Positions 21,401 through 32,879 of a stretch of DNA of 61,076 nucleotides are shown here, piece after piece; position 1 is the first letter of the stretch; each line of letters opens with the position of its first letter. The stretch lies in contig CM030931.1 of assembly GCA_018136815.1 (NCBI GenBank), forward strand, positions 8,939,805 to 9,000,880. Reading direction: 5' to 3'. Below the pieces are notes generated by a model, which saw only the letters and a list, made by a program, of their open reading frames with translations, had not been told where the DNA came from and ran no database searches. The DNA comes from Isochrysis galbana (taxonomy: Eukaryota > Haptophyta > Isochrysidales > Isochrysidaceae). Both the position numbers and the translations under genes were made by a program.

Positions 21401-23884
21401 AAGGCGAGCAAGCTGACGAAGATCGCGCCGGTGTACCGCGGCGTGAGTGGCAGCGTGCTACCAGAGGAGCTGTGGACGCCCAACGCGCACGGCGTGCGCG
21501 GAGGTGTCGAGCGCGGCTTCCTCTCGCTTTCGTACGACCGCAATATGGCGATGGAATACGCATCGGATGACGTAAAGCCGTCCATCCTCTTTGAGATCCA
21601 GATGGGTGCCGTCGATCGTGGCTGCAGCCTCGAGTGGATCTCGCAGTATCCGCACGAGCGCGAGTGCCTCTTCCCACCATTGACGGGCCTCGAGCTTATA
21701 CGCACGCGCGTCGAGGGCAAGGTGCTCATCGCCGAGGCGAAACTGAGCATCAATCTCAACGCGCTGACGATCGACAAGGTCGTGGGGACGATGAGACGAG
21801 CCCACCTCGACCTTGTGCAGCTCCTTCTCAACGGCTTCGCGCACAGCCGCGTGCCGGAGTGTGAGCACGGCCCACTATTGCAACTCATAGAACAATCGGC
21901 AGAGCTCACGCCGGACTGGTTTGCTTCATCGGTCAACTTCAAGGCAGCGACCGAGCACGCGTTTGAGGCCCGTGAGGCCGTATTTCGAGCGTTGCGAGAG
22001 CGGGCTGAGACGTGGGACGGCGCCGTCTCATCAGCAACCATGTGCGCACGCGAGGGACGGCATGATGTAGCGCTCGCCCTATTAAAGAAGGCCCAGCTTG
22101 GTGATGAGTACAAGGATGACGAGCTCGACTTGCGGGTCGCGCGATGGATGGTTGGACAGGAGCTTGCTCCTCCTTGGGCCGCAACGTTTGCCTCTCTCAA
22201 CAGGCCCGATCTCGTGCGTGTCCTACCACAAAAGCTTGTGCAAGCAGACGCGCTGGAGGTGGGCACAAGGGTCTTGGCCTGCAAGGATCTCATATGGAAG
22301 AGCGCCGTAGTCACCGACCCTCAAGGTATCGATGTCCGTGTTGGTGGGTGGGAGACGTGGATTGGTTTGTCACCCACCGAGGCGGTCCGTGTGCGCCACG
22401 GTGGAACGGGCGCGCTCCTCCGGGCAGCGAGCGAGCTGGGGTGTGCAGAGCTCGTGCGAAGGCTCATCGAGAGGGGTGCAAACATTTTTGTCACCGATGA
22501 CGACGCAACCACGGCTCTGCACCTTGCCGCCGGAAGGGGACATGCAGACATTTGCCAGGCACTCGTGGACGCCGGCGCCAAGAAGGAGACAGACGACAGG
22601 AGGAGAAAGACAGCGCTAGACGCCGCAGCCGCCAACCGTCAAGGTGACGTCTTGCGGCTTTTCTCCCCGACTGATACTGACCGCGAGCTTAAGGAGCTGG
22701 GACATGACTGTTACAATGAACTCATGCATGCATGCCGACGCGGCGACTATGAGGCTGCCATGACTGCGCTCGACAACTGTCGAATCGATGAGCAAAGTGG
22801 TCGAGGCAGTACTGCGTTGCTGCTCGCGGCCGAAGCAGGATGCGAAGACGTCGTTCGTGAGTTGTGCCGACGAGGTGCGATGACTGAGCTAGCCACCTTG
22901 ACTGGTGAGACTGCATTGCTCGCCGCCTGTCGGCAAGGTCACCATCTATGCATCCGCGCACTCATAGAGGCGGAGGCGGCAATTGATGCCACAAACAAGA
23001 ACGGTTGGACGGCCTTGATGTTTGCATGCCAAAATGGTCATGATCTGTGCGCCCGCGCACTAATCGAGGCGGGGTCCGAACCCCGATACGCAAAGGGAGA
23101 CGGTTGGACGGCTTTGATGTATGCTTGCCAAGATGGCCATGATCTGTGCACCCGCGCACTGCTCGAGGCAAGGGCGGCAGTTGATGCCATTGAGGATGAC
23201 GGTTGGACAGCCTTGATGTTTGCATGTCAAAATGGCCATGACCTGTGCGCCCGCGCACTTATCGAGGCAGGGGCGGCAGTTGATGCCACTGCGGAGGATG
23301 GTTGGACAGCCTTGATGCTCGCATGCCAAAATGGCCATGGTCTATGCGCCCGCGCACTAATCGAGGCGGGGGCGGAAGTTGATGCACATGACAACACAGG
23401 AGTTACTGCCTTGATTAAGGCTTGTGAAAATGGTCATGATCTGTGCGCTTGCGCACTGATTGAGGCGGGAGTGGCAGTTGATGCAAAGAACAAGAATGGT
23501 TCGACCGCCTTGATGCTTGCGTGTCAAAATGGACATGATCTATGCGCCCGTACGCTTGTTGAGGCTGGAGCGGCAGTTGATGCCATTGAGGAGGATGGTT
23601 GGACGGCCTTGATGCTTGCCTGCCAAAATGGCCATGATCTGTGCGCCCGTGCACTCATCGAGGCGGGGGTGGCAGTCGATGCACAGAACAATTACGGTAC
23701 GACCGCCTTGATGTGGGCTTGCCACATTGGCCACGATGTATGCGCGCGCGCACTGATCGAGGTGGGGGCAGACTTGAACAAAACAAATTCCAAAGGCTGG
23801 ACCGCCTTGACGTACGCTTCCCAAAATAACCATGATGTATGCGCCCGTGCACTTATCGAGGCGGGGAGGCGGGGGCACACATGA
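18499..23884 (+). CDS. Tandem mono-ADP-ribosyltransferase with ankyrin repeats
   Basis: Exons 18499-19664, 19740-21197 and 21295-23884 give 1737 residues. Two homologous units of about 500 residues each carry a helical N-terminal part, the conserved block EWWFVAEP / EWFFVAEP, LYTGPM and an ART catalytic core. Core 1: VYRG (about residue 428), FVSTS (about 458), EKE in QYPREKECLFAPLT (about 504). Core 2: VYRG (about 922), FLSLS (about 951), ERE in QYPHERECLFPPLT (about 995). This is the R-S-E triad of arginine-specific ADP-ribosyltransferases with ExE, and both cores look intact, though core 2 has SLS in place of STS. The reaction would be NAD+-dependent ADP-ribosylation of a protein. From about residue 1240 to the end are about 15 ankyrin repeats, likely for target binding. 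There is no signal peptide or TM segment, so it is probably intracellular. Both units have a phase-2 intron at the identical place, between LYTGPM and the next F. The start is the first in-frame ATG after the CT tract. Confidence 0.85.
22995..23875 (+). repeat. Homogenised 99-bp ankyrin repeat array
   Basis: Nine consecutive 33-codon units share DGWTALMFACQNGHDLCARA-type sequence at both protein and DNA level. The preceding six ankyrin units are clearly diverged. This indicates recent expansion or gene conversion in the 3' end only. The reading frame stops in the last unit (LIEAGRRGHT). Confidence 0.85.
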
Positions 23885-24071
23885 ACTTGGACAAGAGTAT
23901 ACTTGTAGAAGTATAAGTAAGTAATGTGTAATGTTATGGCCTAGCCAACCCCACTAGCAATTGGACACAACTTTTCAGACCTGGATTCCGCGCCATGCCC
24001 GGTAACTAATATACTGTGTGAGAAGTGGGGGTGGAGGCGAGCTACTCACAAGAAATTTTACTTTCATGTAT

Positions 24072-24215
24072 AGATGTTACCCCCAAGGAGCCAACGCCCC
24101 CCAAGAGCGATCGGGGGGGCGGCCCAATAGCTATCGGGGGGAATTTTTTCCCCGATCGCCAACAGCCCCACCGAGAGCTATCGGGGGACCGAGAAAATCC
24201 CCCGAGAGCTATTGT
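24072..24215. repeat. Palindromic AGCTATCGGGGG array, second copy
   Basis: Shares leader and unit order with 529-832 but has only about four units. It ends at GAGCTATTGTGACGAATTG, where a reverse copy of repeat B begins. Confidence 0.8.
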
Positions 24216-24217
24216 GA

Positions 24218-24440
24218 CGAATTGTGATGGCCCATAGGGCCTGAGGGCAATGAGGAAGGGGCCAAGCCGGCGGCAGGCGCGGCGGAGGAGACGACTTCGG
24301 AGACGCTGACGGGCTGAGGCCCGTCAGCAGAGGAAGGCGGGCAGGCGGGCTTGAGCGAGGGCGAGGACGGCGGCGAGAGCGACATCGAACGAGCGGCGAG
24401 AGGCGAGGGTGAGTGAGAGGAGGGCTGTGATGAGGCGAGA
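24218..24440 (-). repeat. Dispersed repeat family B, reverse copy
   Basis: The minus strand matches 9740-9965 closely. In the hairpin, the arms are CTGACGGGC / GCCCGTCAG with a 4-nt loop, against 10-bp arms and a 2-nt loop in the other copies. Bases 24441-24700 continue as G/A-rich low-complexity DNA. Confidence 0.8.
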
Positions 24441-25040
24441 AAGCCCCAAAGCCCGCCGCCGCACGGCTCTCGGTGGCACCCCAAAGCTTAGCAGGGAGCT
24501 CAGAGAGGAGGAGGGAGAGGGACCTGGGGAGCAGGTGACGGAGGAGGGCTGCTGGGTGGAGGCGGAGGGAGAGGGGAGAGGAGGTCTAGGAAGACGGGTG
24601 GAGAAGGAGGGAGAGGGGAGACGGGTGATGGAGGAGGGCGGCCGGGAGGAGGGCGGCCGGGAGGAGAGCGGCCGATCGGGTGGAGGCGGCGGAGGGCTGC
24701 TGTGGCGAATCGTCAACGTTGGATGGTGGCACTCAAGGGTCCGATGCAGTCTATTACGGCGGCACTACCTTCGGGCCCAACTCCTTCAAAAACAAAGCAA
24801 TCAGCGCCATCCAGGTGTCGTGCACACCCTGAGGGTGGGGACGCGGTGGCTTTGTTACGAAAACAAGGGGTTGACGTAGGTTTTCCTGTCAACGTCGGTG
24901 AGTTTCGTGACCAAGACGGTTCAAAGCCGCAGTTCTTTTTTTTTGTGTCTCCTTTGTGATGTTCAAAGAAGTTTACCGACGTTGTTGAGGGCGTTGATCA
25001 AACGCATGTTGTCGACGATCTGCTCTGAACTGAGACGTCG
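24441..25040. other. G/A-rich and then unique sequence without a clear gene
   Basis: 24441-24690 is G/A-rich (GGAGG words) with GAGGAGGGCGGCCGG tandem units at about 24632-24665. 24700-25040 is unique. One short plus-strand frame reads YYGGTTFGPNSFKNKAISA, but it is broken by stops within 40 codons on both sides. Confidence 0.35.
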
Positions 25041-25442
25041 TCAGTGACGGTTATGGAGCGGTAGGAGTGCAATGTAGACGATTAGTGCAAGCAATGTGCT
25101 CACGAGGAGTGACCCGGTTCTCGCATCTGTGCATGCATAGACTGTCTGGACATTCAGTGCACACACGTATGCACATGCGAGTGCGATCGAGAAGCCGGCA
25201 TTGCGCAACGAGATGGATAATGCACCGGTGCAGTAGAGATGGCTCAGGCTTGCGGTGAGGAGGAGCAGCTTGATCATAATCACGGGTATCATCTCATGAG
25301 TCACGCAACGGTAATGGACCGGAAGGACGATCAAGATGAGGATGGAGAGTAGTAGGGTTGCATTGAGCACCCAATTGGCAGCCTGACGTGCCCATTTGGT
25401 GGGTATCGTTGTCACACCAAGTGCTACCGCGGTTGTCACCAT
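25041..25442 (-). CDS. Small multi-pass membrane protein, hypothetical
   Basis: A 133-residue frame starts with ATG at 25442. It has four hydrophobic segments: VLNATLLLSILILIVLPV, VIMIKLLLLTASLSHLY, FSIALACAYVCALNVQTV and LLVSTLLALIVYIALLPL. Spacing and basic residues (HYRC, LRN, TDAR, HNRH) fit a four-helix membrane protein. I recognise no family. It may be the last exon of a larger gene, a remnant, or chance in an AT-richer patch, since the regions on both sides are repeats and fragments. Confidence 0.35.
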   Translation of the reverse strand: MVTTAVALGVTTIPTKWARQAANWVLNATLLLSILILIVLPVHYRCVTHEMIPVIMIKLLLLTASLSHLYCTGALSISLRNAGFSIALACAYVCALNVQTVYACTDARTGSLLVSTLLALIVYIALLPLHNRH

Positions 25443-25451
25443 GACCCATGG

Positions 25452-25555
25452 AGGCCTCCCATGTCAGGAGAATCCTTTGGGTGTGGAGGGTTGACGCGCT
25501 TGGTCAGTGGCTGTGCTCCTCCCACGTCAGGAGAATCCTTTTTGGTGGGGAGGGT
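25452..25555. repeat. Local direct repeat (GTCAGGAGAATCCTTT)
   Basis: Two copies of CTCCCAYGTCAGGAGAATCC followed by TTT and GGAGGGTTG words, about 60 bp apart. Bases 25560-26060 beyond it hold GT-rich sequence and repeated GTTATAACGG (25790, 25825) but no gene. Confidence 0.6.
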
Positions 25556-26063
25556 TGCGCTTTGGGGTTGGTCTGCTAGAGTCCTCTCAAGTGTGCACTT
25601 CGTAATGCACACGACCTTCCCGGTCACTCGCACCCGGGTAGGCGGGTGGTGTGGACCTCCGACGCGAGGAGATCTCTTGTGAGCGGTCTGTGACTTGACA
25701 CGAACACCCGGTAAGGTGGTGGGGTGTGAAACATCAGGTGAGTGCCCCTAGTGGCGCGAGGAGGTGGGACCAGGCCGATGGAGGCAGTTATAACGGTACG
25801 GCTGCACAAAGGCTATTCAGGTAGTTATAACGGCTTGACCGGTCCTCCGCGCGCAGGTGGCGGCGCCCTGTTCACCCCACCACCCCTTGGGGAGGGGGTA
25901 GCCTCTGTCTCCACCAGTGGGTGAGAGGTGGGGTGGATGTGGTGGTGAGGAGAGGGGGTCGTGGTATGCACTCCTCCCGCCCTCGTTCGCGTCCTCCACT
26001 CCTTCCTGCCTGAAGCAGATGTCCTCCCCGTTCGAAGCTGTGCGTCGACTCTGGTTCTGCCAT

Positions 26064-26185
26064 TGTCTGGGAAGGCTGTTGTACTCGAGATCAAGCCGTG
26101 TGATCTTGTCCAATCCCCCCTTGGAGATGGCCTCGGCAAATGGCTCCATTCCCTCCGCGCCAATCCGGTTGTAGACCACCACCAA
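26064..26185 (-). pseudogene. Leucine-rich-repeat (NLRC3/RNI-like) fragment
   Basis: The minus strand reads YNRIGAEGMEPFAEAISK then LDKITRLDLEYNSL, a typical ribonuclease-inhibitor-type LRR unit (N-x-I-G-x-E-G ... L-x-x-L-x-L-x-x-N). Only about one repeat is present. Downstream text becomes unrelated, and upstream similarity stops after the first VVVYN. It is probably a relic of an LRR gene. Bases 26190-26480 contain nothing recognisable. Confidence 0.5.
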
Positions 26186-26479
26186 GACTCCTCACGCGTC
26201 AGCGCAAGCAGACTTTATCACAGAAGTCATTTATAATATAGTACACCCACACATTCGGTACTATTACTTAATCTCAGCCACATTATACTTCGATAGTGCT
26301 CAAGATATGATCGACTATGTCATCGCTGGTATACCTGAACCGCACAACGTGCAATCAATCTAACGTTACGTACGCAAAACGCTATGCGGGCACACACAGC
26401 CACTCTACAAGCGCGCCTTCTTCCTCCAGATACACCCCGAATTCCTTGAAAATCCAGCCAGGAGCCATTCGCCTAGGTG

Positions 26480-27195
26480 TTTCGTGACAGGTTTTACACT
26501 CGCTATTCTTCACAGACCCCACATCGCCGGTATCTCAAACACGTCGCGAGAGACGGAGAGAGAGAGCGAGAGAGAGAGAGAGATTCCGCAGCGACGGTCG
26601 GAGCGTGTCTTCGCTTTGGATTTTCCCACCACCACCAAGGCGGAAAGTCGAAGAGGAACGTCATGTCGCGCAACCGCGGCGATCACTTTGGATACAGATC
26701 GCAGCGAGGTATCCTTGCAATCGAAGAAATCTTGCTGTTGAGCGTGGACCTTCTAGCCTTCTAGACGTTCCTATCGAGCAACCCCGAGTAGCGACCAAGG
26801 GAGTAGAAAACCAAAAACCAACGGGACCAAGGGCTTTCATGCAACTTACATCAAGGGGAAAGATAACCCAAAACCAAAGCAACGAATCTAAATCAATCTC
26901 CAAGGGGAGATGGCAAACCGAGGACCAAGGAGAAAGATTCCCTCACCCAAGCAGCGAACCTAAATCGATCTCCAAGGGGAGATGGCAAACCAAACCTGAT
27001 TGCCCCCAGAAGCAGGTAAAAAGAAACGCGGGGAGATAGCGAATTAAACCTTTTTTGCGAGGCCCCTGGGAGGAAGAAAGGTGGGGAAACTTCCCTTCTC
27101 TTCGAGAGGAAGAGAGAGGGCGCTCCACAACCCTAGATCCTAGGCGTCCACGCGAAGTTTTTGACCGAGAACGAGAACGAGAGAATTATAACGAT
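26480..27195 (-). repeat. Dispersed repeat family A, long reverse copy
   Basis: On the minus strand 27195 to 27020 match family A landmarks (GTCAAAAACTTCGCGTGGAC, GGAGCGCCCTCTC, GGTTTAATTCGCTATCT). The copy then continues with two about 73-bp tandem units (GGTTTGCCATCTCCCCTTGG at about 26905-26925 and 26975-26995) not seen in the shorter copies. It abuts the (GA)n tract. It may represent the fuller form of the element. Confidence 0.65.
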
Positions 27196-27199
27196 AAAT

Positions 27200-28156
<957 letters not shown>

Positions 28157-28256
28157 NNNNNNNNNNNNNNNNNNNNNNNNNNNNNNNNNNNNNNNNNNNN
28201 NNNNNNNNNNNNNNNNNNNNNNNNNNNNNNNNNNNNNNNNNNNNNNNNNNNNNNNN
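28157..28256. other. Assembly gap (100 N)
   Basis: Exactly 100 N inside the (GA)n/(CT)n region. The round size suggests a placeholder of unknown true length. Confidence 0.95.
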
Positions 28257-28912
28257 GGGAGAGGGACACCCTGGTGACGAGACTCCGTAGAGAGTAAAGA
28301 GAGAGAGGGGGGGGGGGGGGGACCGAGGATGAAGCTCTCGGGCCTTCTCGACAGTCCAGGAAGAGAAAGAGAACGAGGGGGGAGGGGGGGCGCTCTCGAC
28401 TCTCTCTCTCTCTCTCTCTCTCCCTCCCTCTCCCTCTCTCTCCCTCTCCCTCTCCCTCCCTCTCCCTCTCTCTCTCTCCCCCCCCCTTTCTTTCCAATCT
28501 CTCTCTCTCCAAGCGTGAAGGGAGAGAGAGAGGGGGGGGTATAGCTCTCCCCTGTTTTCCCGCCCCCACCCTCTTCCTTCTCTTCTTCCAGTTTCCCTCG
28601 GCTTCCTCGTCTTTCCTTCTTCTCTCTCTTGTGGTCCGTTCTGTTCCTTCCCGCCCCGCCCCCCTCTCTCTCTCCTCTCTCTCTCCCCTCTCTCTCTCTC
28701 TGAGAGCCGAGTGATTGCGCGGAATCGACCGGCCTTTATCCTCTGTCTTTCGAGAGAGTCGTAAATATCGAGGTGGTCCTTCTCTCCTGTGTCTCGAGGG
28801 TTCGGCCCTCTCGGAGTAGTGAGGAAGGAGAAGAAATCCAGAGAGGAGAGTAGAAGAGAAAGAGAGGGAGGGGAAGGGGGGGGAGGGAAAAGGCGGGAGG
28901 CGGGGAGGGATT

Positions 28913-28961
<49 letters not shown>

Positions 28962-29109
28962 GTGTACCCAGCTGCGGGTAGAGCCGCGACACATAACAAA
29001 AGACCCAAGATCCGTTAAGAAGACGGAGAGAGAGAACGGGAAGAGAGAGAGGAGAGCGGCAGACCGCCTCTCCCCTCTCGCCCAACCCCTCTCGACCCTC
29101 CCTCCCCAC
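28257..29109 (+). promoter_or_regulatory. Mixed (CT)n/(GA)n leader region of the ATP-grasp gene
   Basis: 28395-28500 and 28560-28700 are C/T-rich, 28840-28960 is G/A-rich, and 29065-29108 is again C/T-rich up to the ATG at 29110. No open gene is visible. A short unique stretch at 28705-28800 separates the blocks. Confidence 0.4.
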
Positions 29110-30492
29110 ATGCCCTCCGACGACGATCCCGACGACCCCGACGAGCCACCACCACCAGTCCTGACTGCTGGCGCCCTCTACCGTGCCTCACTCACCGCGC
29201 AACCCCCTGCACAAGGCTGGTTCTCCAACGGGGACCTCCGCTTCTTTGGCGCCGCCGCCGCATTCTACTCTCTCGCCGCCCGGTTTCCTCTACGCTTTGG
29301 GCTCTTCAACGCACAGTGGAACGCCGTCTGGCTGGAATGGTACATCGTGCCAATCGCCACGCTCTTCTACCTCCTTACGCCCATTGGAACCTACCTACGC
29401 ATTCTCACCGACGAGCTGTGGAAGCGCCTCCGTCGTATCCCCCCAGTCAACGCCGACCTCACCTCGCCCTTCTTCGACCTTCCCGAGTCGCTCTTCGCAC
29501 GCGTCAATGCGCGCGCCACTACCGAGACTATCCATCGCGTCGGCTCCTTCCTCCAGTTCGGCAACGACTATCACGCGCTTCAGCACACCTACCTTGACAT
29601 CCACTGCACAAAGGAGTACTGGATCGGCCTGCTCGACTCGGTAGGCGCGCGCCGGCCACGCCAGCTGGCGCTATGGACCGATGGCGAGGTTCACAACGTG
29701 GGCGATGGCATCGGTGCCGGAATCTCCGACCTCGTCTGCAAGATCACCGACTCGTACATTGGCATCGGCGACCGCGTCTTCAAGCGCGGCGTCGACTTCG
29801 GGCTGCCCGGCAGCGAGGCCGACGTCGCCCCGCTTACCGAGGCCCTGACCAAGGACGAGCGCTACATCAACAAGCGCGCAATCATGACCGAGCTCATCGC
29901 GCCCATCAGCAAGTCCAAACTCCGCCTCTCCACGGGCGACTACTCCAATGTGCACTCGCTCGACATCATCACAGTGCGCGACAGCCATGGCACCGTCAAG
30001 GTGCTCTCTTGCCTCCTGTGGACAAATTGTACCACTTGGACGACGCACTCGTGTGCCGATGGCTATGTCATCGATGTTGACACCGAGACCATCGTCGGAA
30101 GGCCTTCTTTTTACTCCTACGCATTCGCCAAGACGCCCGATCCGTCGAAGCCCTCGCTGGTCGGCATGAAGGTTCCAGGTGTGCGTCAGGCGCTCCGCGC
30201 CGCCTGCGACGCCCACGCACAGTCCACCCTTCCGTGGCTCACCTCCGTCGGTTGGGACGCAATGATAACCGATGAGGGCGTCGTCTTCTTCGAAGGTAAC
30301 GTCGGCTGTATGCGCACACCGCGCTACATCTTCATGCTCCGCGAAGTCAGCCTAAATGCATGGATTGATGAGTTTGGCATTGCGCCTCGCACCGACGGCA
30401 AGAGTATCCTCCCGGCTCGCAAGGCGCAGCGGCCACATGCGGCACAAGCTGCGTCAACAAATGCCAAGTCCCCGACAAAAAAGTTCTCGTGA
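29110..30492 (+). CDS. ATP-grasp enzyme (sugar-transfer/glutamate-ligase-like ATP-grasp)
   Basis: An uninterrupted 460-residue frame begins at the first ATG after the CT tract. The N-terminus is acidic and proline-rich (MPSDDDPDDPDEPPPP). A hydrophobic stretch WYIVPIATLFYLLTPIGTYL (about residues 77-96) may anchor it to a membrane. The C-terminal half looks like an ATP-grasp fold, with a strand KVLSCLLWTN, then GMKVPGVRQAL, and the closing WLTSVGWDAMITDEGVVFFE with FFEGNVG (about residue 392). In that closing block Glu and Asn are the magnesium ligands expected of the family. The best match I can suggest is the sugar-transfer-associated ATP-grasp group, which couples ATP hydrolysis to acid-amine or sugar ligation. 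The substrate is unknown and the N-terminal 200 residues are unassigned. It has no introns, unlike most neighbours. Confidence 0.65.
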   Translation: MPSDDDPDDPDEPPPPVLTAGALYRASLTAQPPAQGWFSNGDLRFFGAAAAFYSLAARFPLRFGLFNAQWNAVWLEWYIVPIATLFYLLTPIGTYLRILTDELWKRLRRIPPVNADLTSPFFDLPESLFARVNARATTETIHRVGSFLQFGNDYHALQHTYLDIHCTKEYWIGLLDSVGARRPRQLALWTDGEVHNVGDGIGAGISDLVCKITDSYIGIGDRVFKRGVDFGLPGSEADVAPLTEALTKDERYINKRAIMTELIAPISKSKLRLSTGDYSNVHSLDIITVRDSHGTVKVLSCLLWTNCTTWTTHSCADGYVIDVDTETIVGRPSFYSYAFAKTPDPSKPSLVGMKVPGVRQALRAACDAHAQSTLPWLTSVGWDAMITDEGVVFFEGNVGCMRTPRYIFMLREVSLNAWIDEFGIAPRTDGKSILPARKAQRPHAAQAASTNAKSPTKKFS

Positions 30493-31595
30493 GCTGGCCT
30501 CAGCATGTGCCTGGGCGCTGGACGCCGTGCGGACAAGGCATGCCTCCCCAACAAGGCTGCGGCTCCATGCGTTCCCAGCGGCGGCAACGGTGTGAGTCTG
30601 TGATGCTTGGCGTCTCTTGGCCTCTCTGCGGCCAGCGACGTCGTCGCCTCGCTACGAGAACGAGACTTAGCCAGCTGCGTGCGCGCAGCGGCATCAGTAA
30701 GATCCGCAGTGCCAGTGATGACAAATCGTATCAATCAGTGTCGGAAGGGTGTCAACCTGTGACAAGATCAGTGACCGGCTTCTCATCTTGCGACCAATGC
30801 TGGGATCCCCAGTAGTGTTCGTGTGATCGGTCGCTGACCCATACTGCGTGCCGCCCAGATCGAGCCAGGGCATGCCGTTAGCCGTAATTATGCCGGCAAT
30901 TGAGCAGCTATGTTCTGGCTCTCGCTGTTCTGCGAACTTGTACCGCGGGTTCCTATTTGCTGAGGCTACAACTGCGATGCAACGTTTCTCGTTCCTTTGA
31001 GCAACTTTCCCGTGCTGGGCTCAGGCGTTTCTACGGGATTTGAAGGGGCTTGTGCTGCCACCCTCTGTTTGTGCAACGTTGCAGAGCGGCGAATTCCGTT
31101 CTATTTTTGAAGACCTTCCCCATGCGGAGAATGAAGGTCTTGGGCCGAGGTTTCGTTTGCTATGCCAATGCTCTGCTTGCTTGCTGCTTGATACCGGCGT
31201 TAATTCATCTTTTCAGGTTGCAGTACATGCACAGCTGGCGCCAAAGAGCCTTGGTGTGGGGAGCCACGCCACCGTGCACAAGTGGTTGTGTTGGGAGGCT
31301 TTGCGTGGGTGCATTCTTGCACTTTTCACGCTTGATGCTCTCTCTTGCGTGTACTTACTTGCGTGCCCTACGCCTATTCTCCTCGCTGTTCGCATCTGTT
31401 GCGTTGCGCCAAGGCTCCTTGCTGTCATTCCGCTCCCCCAGGCCGGGTAAACGTGCTTGGTGTATGGTAAGCGGTTTGCGCAGTGCTCTTGAGTGCTTTA
31501 GGATTCATGCTTTTCATGACGCCACCTGCCACCTCTTTATTTTCCACGTGCACAACATGCGACCGGGCGTACGCAAGATGAGTAAGGCGTGGAAC
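30493..31595. other. Intergenic, no gene seen
   Basis: Follows the ATP-grasp stop codon. Composition is balanced, T-rich after 30950, and open frames lack any recognisable domain. No repeat matching other parts of the window was spotted. Confidence 0.4.
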
Positions 31596-32490
31596 TAGAT
31601 AGCCAGATATCAAGCTATCTAGTTATCCACCCCCGATTTTCACTATCTATATCTAGTTTAAAAAAACATCTGAAGATTACTATCTATACCTAGTTAGATA
31701 GAGCCGGGGACTATCTATATCTAGCTAGATGGCAATCGCCAATATCTAGATATCTAGTGAATAGCGGGCAGCGGGCCTCTTTAGCTGCTTACAGTCGAGC
31801 GCGGACGGGCTGACAGCTGACAGCCGGCACGCAGGCACCGGCGGTCAGTGGACTGTGAGACGATCACGATTACACAAGGGCTCCTCACTAATCTTACTCA
31901 CACAATCGATCATAATTGACTGCGGCCAAAAGCGCATGCTCCAGTGTTTCATCACTCTGACTCTGAGATGCTTTCAAGTCATCATGAAACTTGCCTGCTT
32001 TCGAGAACATGCGTTCCACTCCCAGGAACGTAGCCGAAGCGATGACATGGGCGCGGGCGAAGGAGGAGAAGGATGGGTAGGTAGGGGGGGTCATGCCAAC
32101 AACAGGCGGCAGCAAGCAGCAAGGCCCTCCTCCTCCTCCTCCTCACGCCTCGAGCCAACGAGGGCAGCAGCAGCACGAGCGAGCGAGCGGCGAACAGCGG
32201 CGCGTACAAACAAGGGGGGGGAGGGGGGGGAGGGAGGAGGGGTGAGGGGTGAGGGGGAGCGGCGTGGAAGAAATAAAAAAGAAGAAAGACTTTAGAAAGG
32301 TGTATTTATATTACTACGTATATATATAGTCGTAGTAGAAGTCTTGGATATCTAGATATCTATAGATATCTACACTATCTACTATCTACTATCTAGGCCG
32401 AAAAATGGAGTATCTATATCTATATCTAGCTAGAAGGCCGGGGTCAATATCTATATCTAGATAGATAAAATTTTGCGCTATTCACTTCTA
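31596..32490 (-). mobile_element. hAT-like element remnant with ATATCTAGATA-rich flanks
   Basis: Two A/T-rich blocks made of CTATCTATATCTAG words (31600-31760 and 32330-32480) enclose a hAT C-terminal fragment at 31894-32060. The blocks share GCCGGGG...TATCTATATCTAG in direct order. No clean TIR or 8-bp duplication could be defined, so boundaries are approximate. Confidence 0.45.
31894..32060 (-). pseudogene. hAT transposase C-terminal fragment, second copy
   Basis: The minus strand reads FLGVERMFSKAGKFHDDLKA then DETLEHALLAAVNYD, the hAT dimerisation motif. It is homologous to 16697-16850 but clearly diverged (FHDDLKAS versus LHDDMKAG). The rest of the transposase is missing: upstream sequence (32060-32270) becomes serine/arginine-rich low complexity. 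Confidence 0.7.
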
Positions 32491-32879
32491 TCATAGGGGC
32501 CCTGGGGGGTAATTCCACGCCTTAAAGAAGAGTGAAGACACCGCAAGCGCAAAGCACTTCAAGCCTTCGTGTGTGTGTGTGGGGGGGGGGATCGAGCTGT
32601 GGATCTTTATAGAGCCAGGTAAATACTTTTACAATTTGTTTTGAAAGTTTGGGTGGCTGCTCAAGCGCTTCAGAAGTTTGGGCCTTCTCTACAAGTGGGC
32701 TGCAAGTTTGGGGGCGCGGCGCCCTCTCTCTAATAGTATGATCCCTCATCCTAAGGGTAAAATCGCCCTCTCTACAATAAAACACCGAATGGTCACGTTC
32801 CCCGAGTAGTATAGCGTAGTAAGTACATGTCGGCGGTAATTTATATTCACAAAAAGGACGTTACTTTCACGTTAAACAG
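32491..32879. other. Intergenic spacer
   Basis: Contains a (GT)n/(G)n run at 32569-32590 and no gene. Confidence 0.4.

Noticed and set aside
24715-24830. Short frame YYGGTTFGPNSFKNKAISA that faintly recalls a beta/gamma-crystallin motif
   Set aside because: Only about 40 codons between stops and no second motif, so similarity this short is not evidence.
30493-31595. Open frames of 108-182 codons after the ATP-grasp gene
   Set aside because: No domain, poor start context and overlapping frames on both strands.
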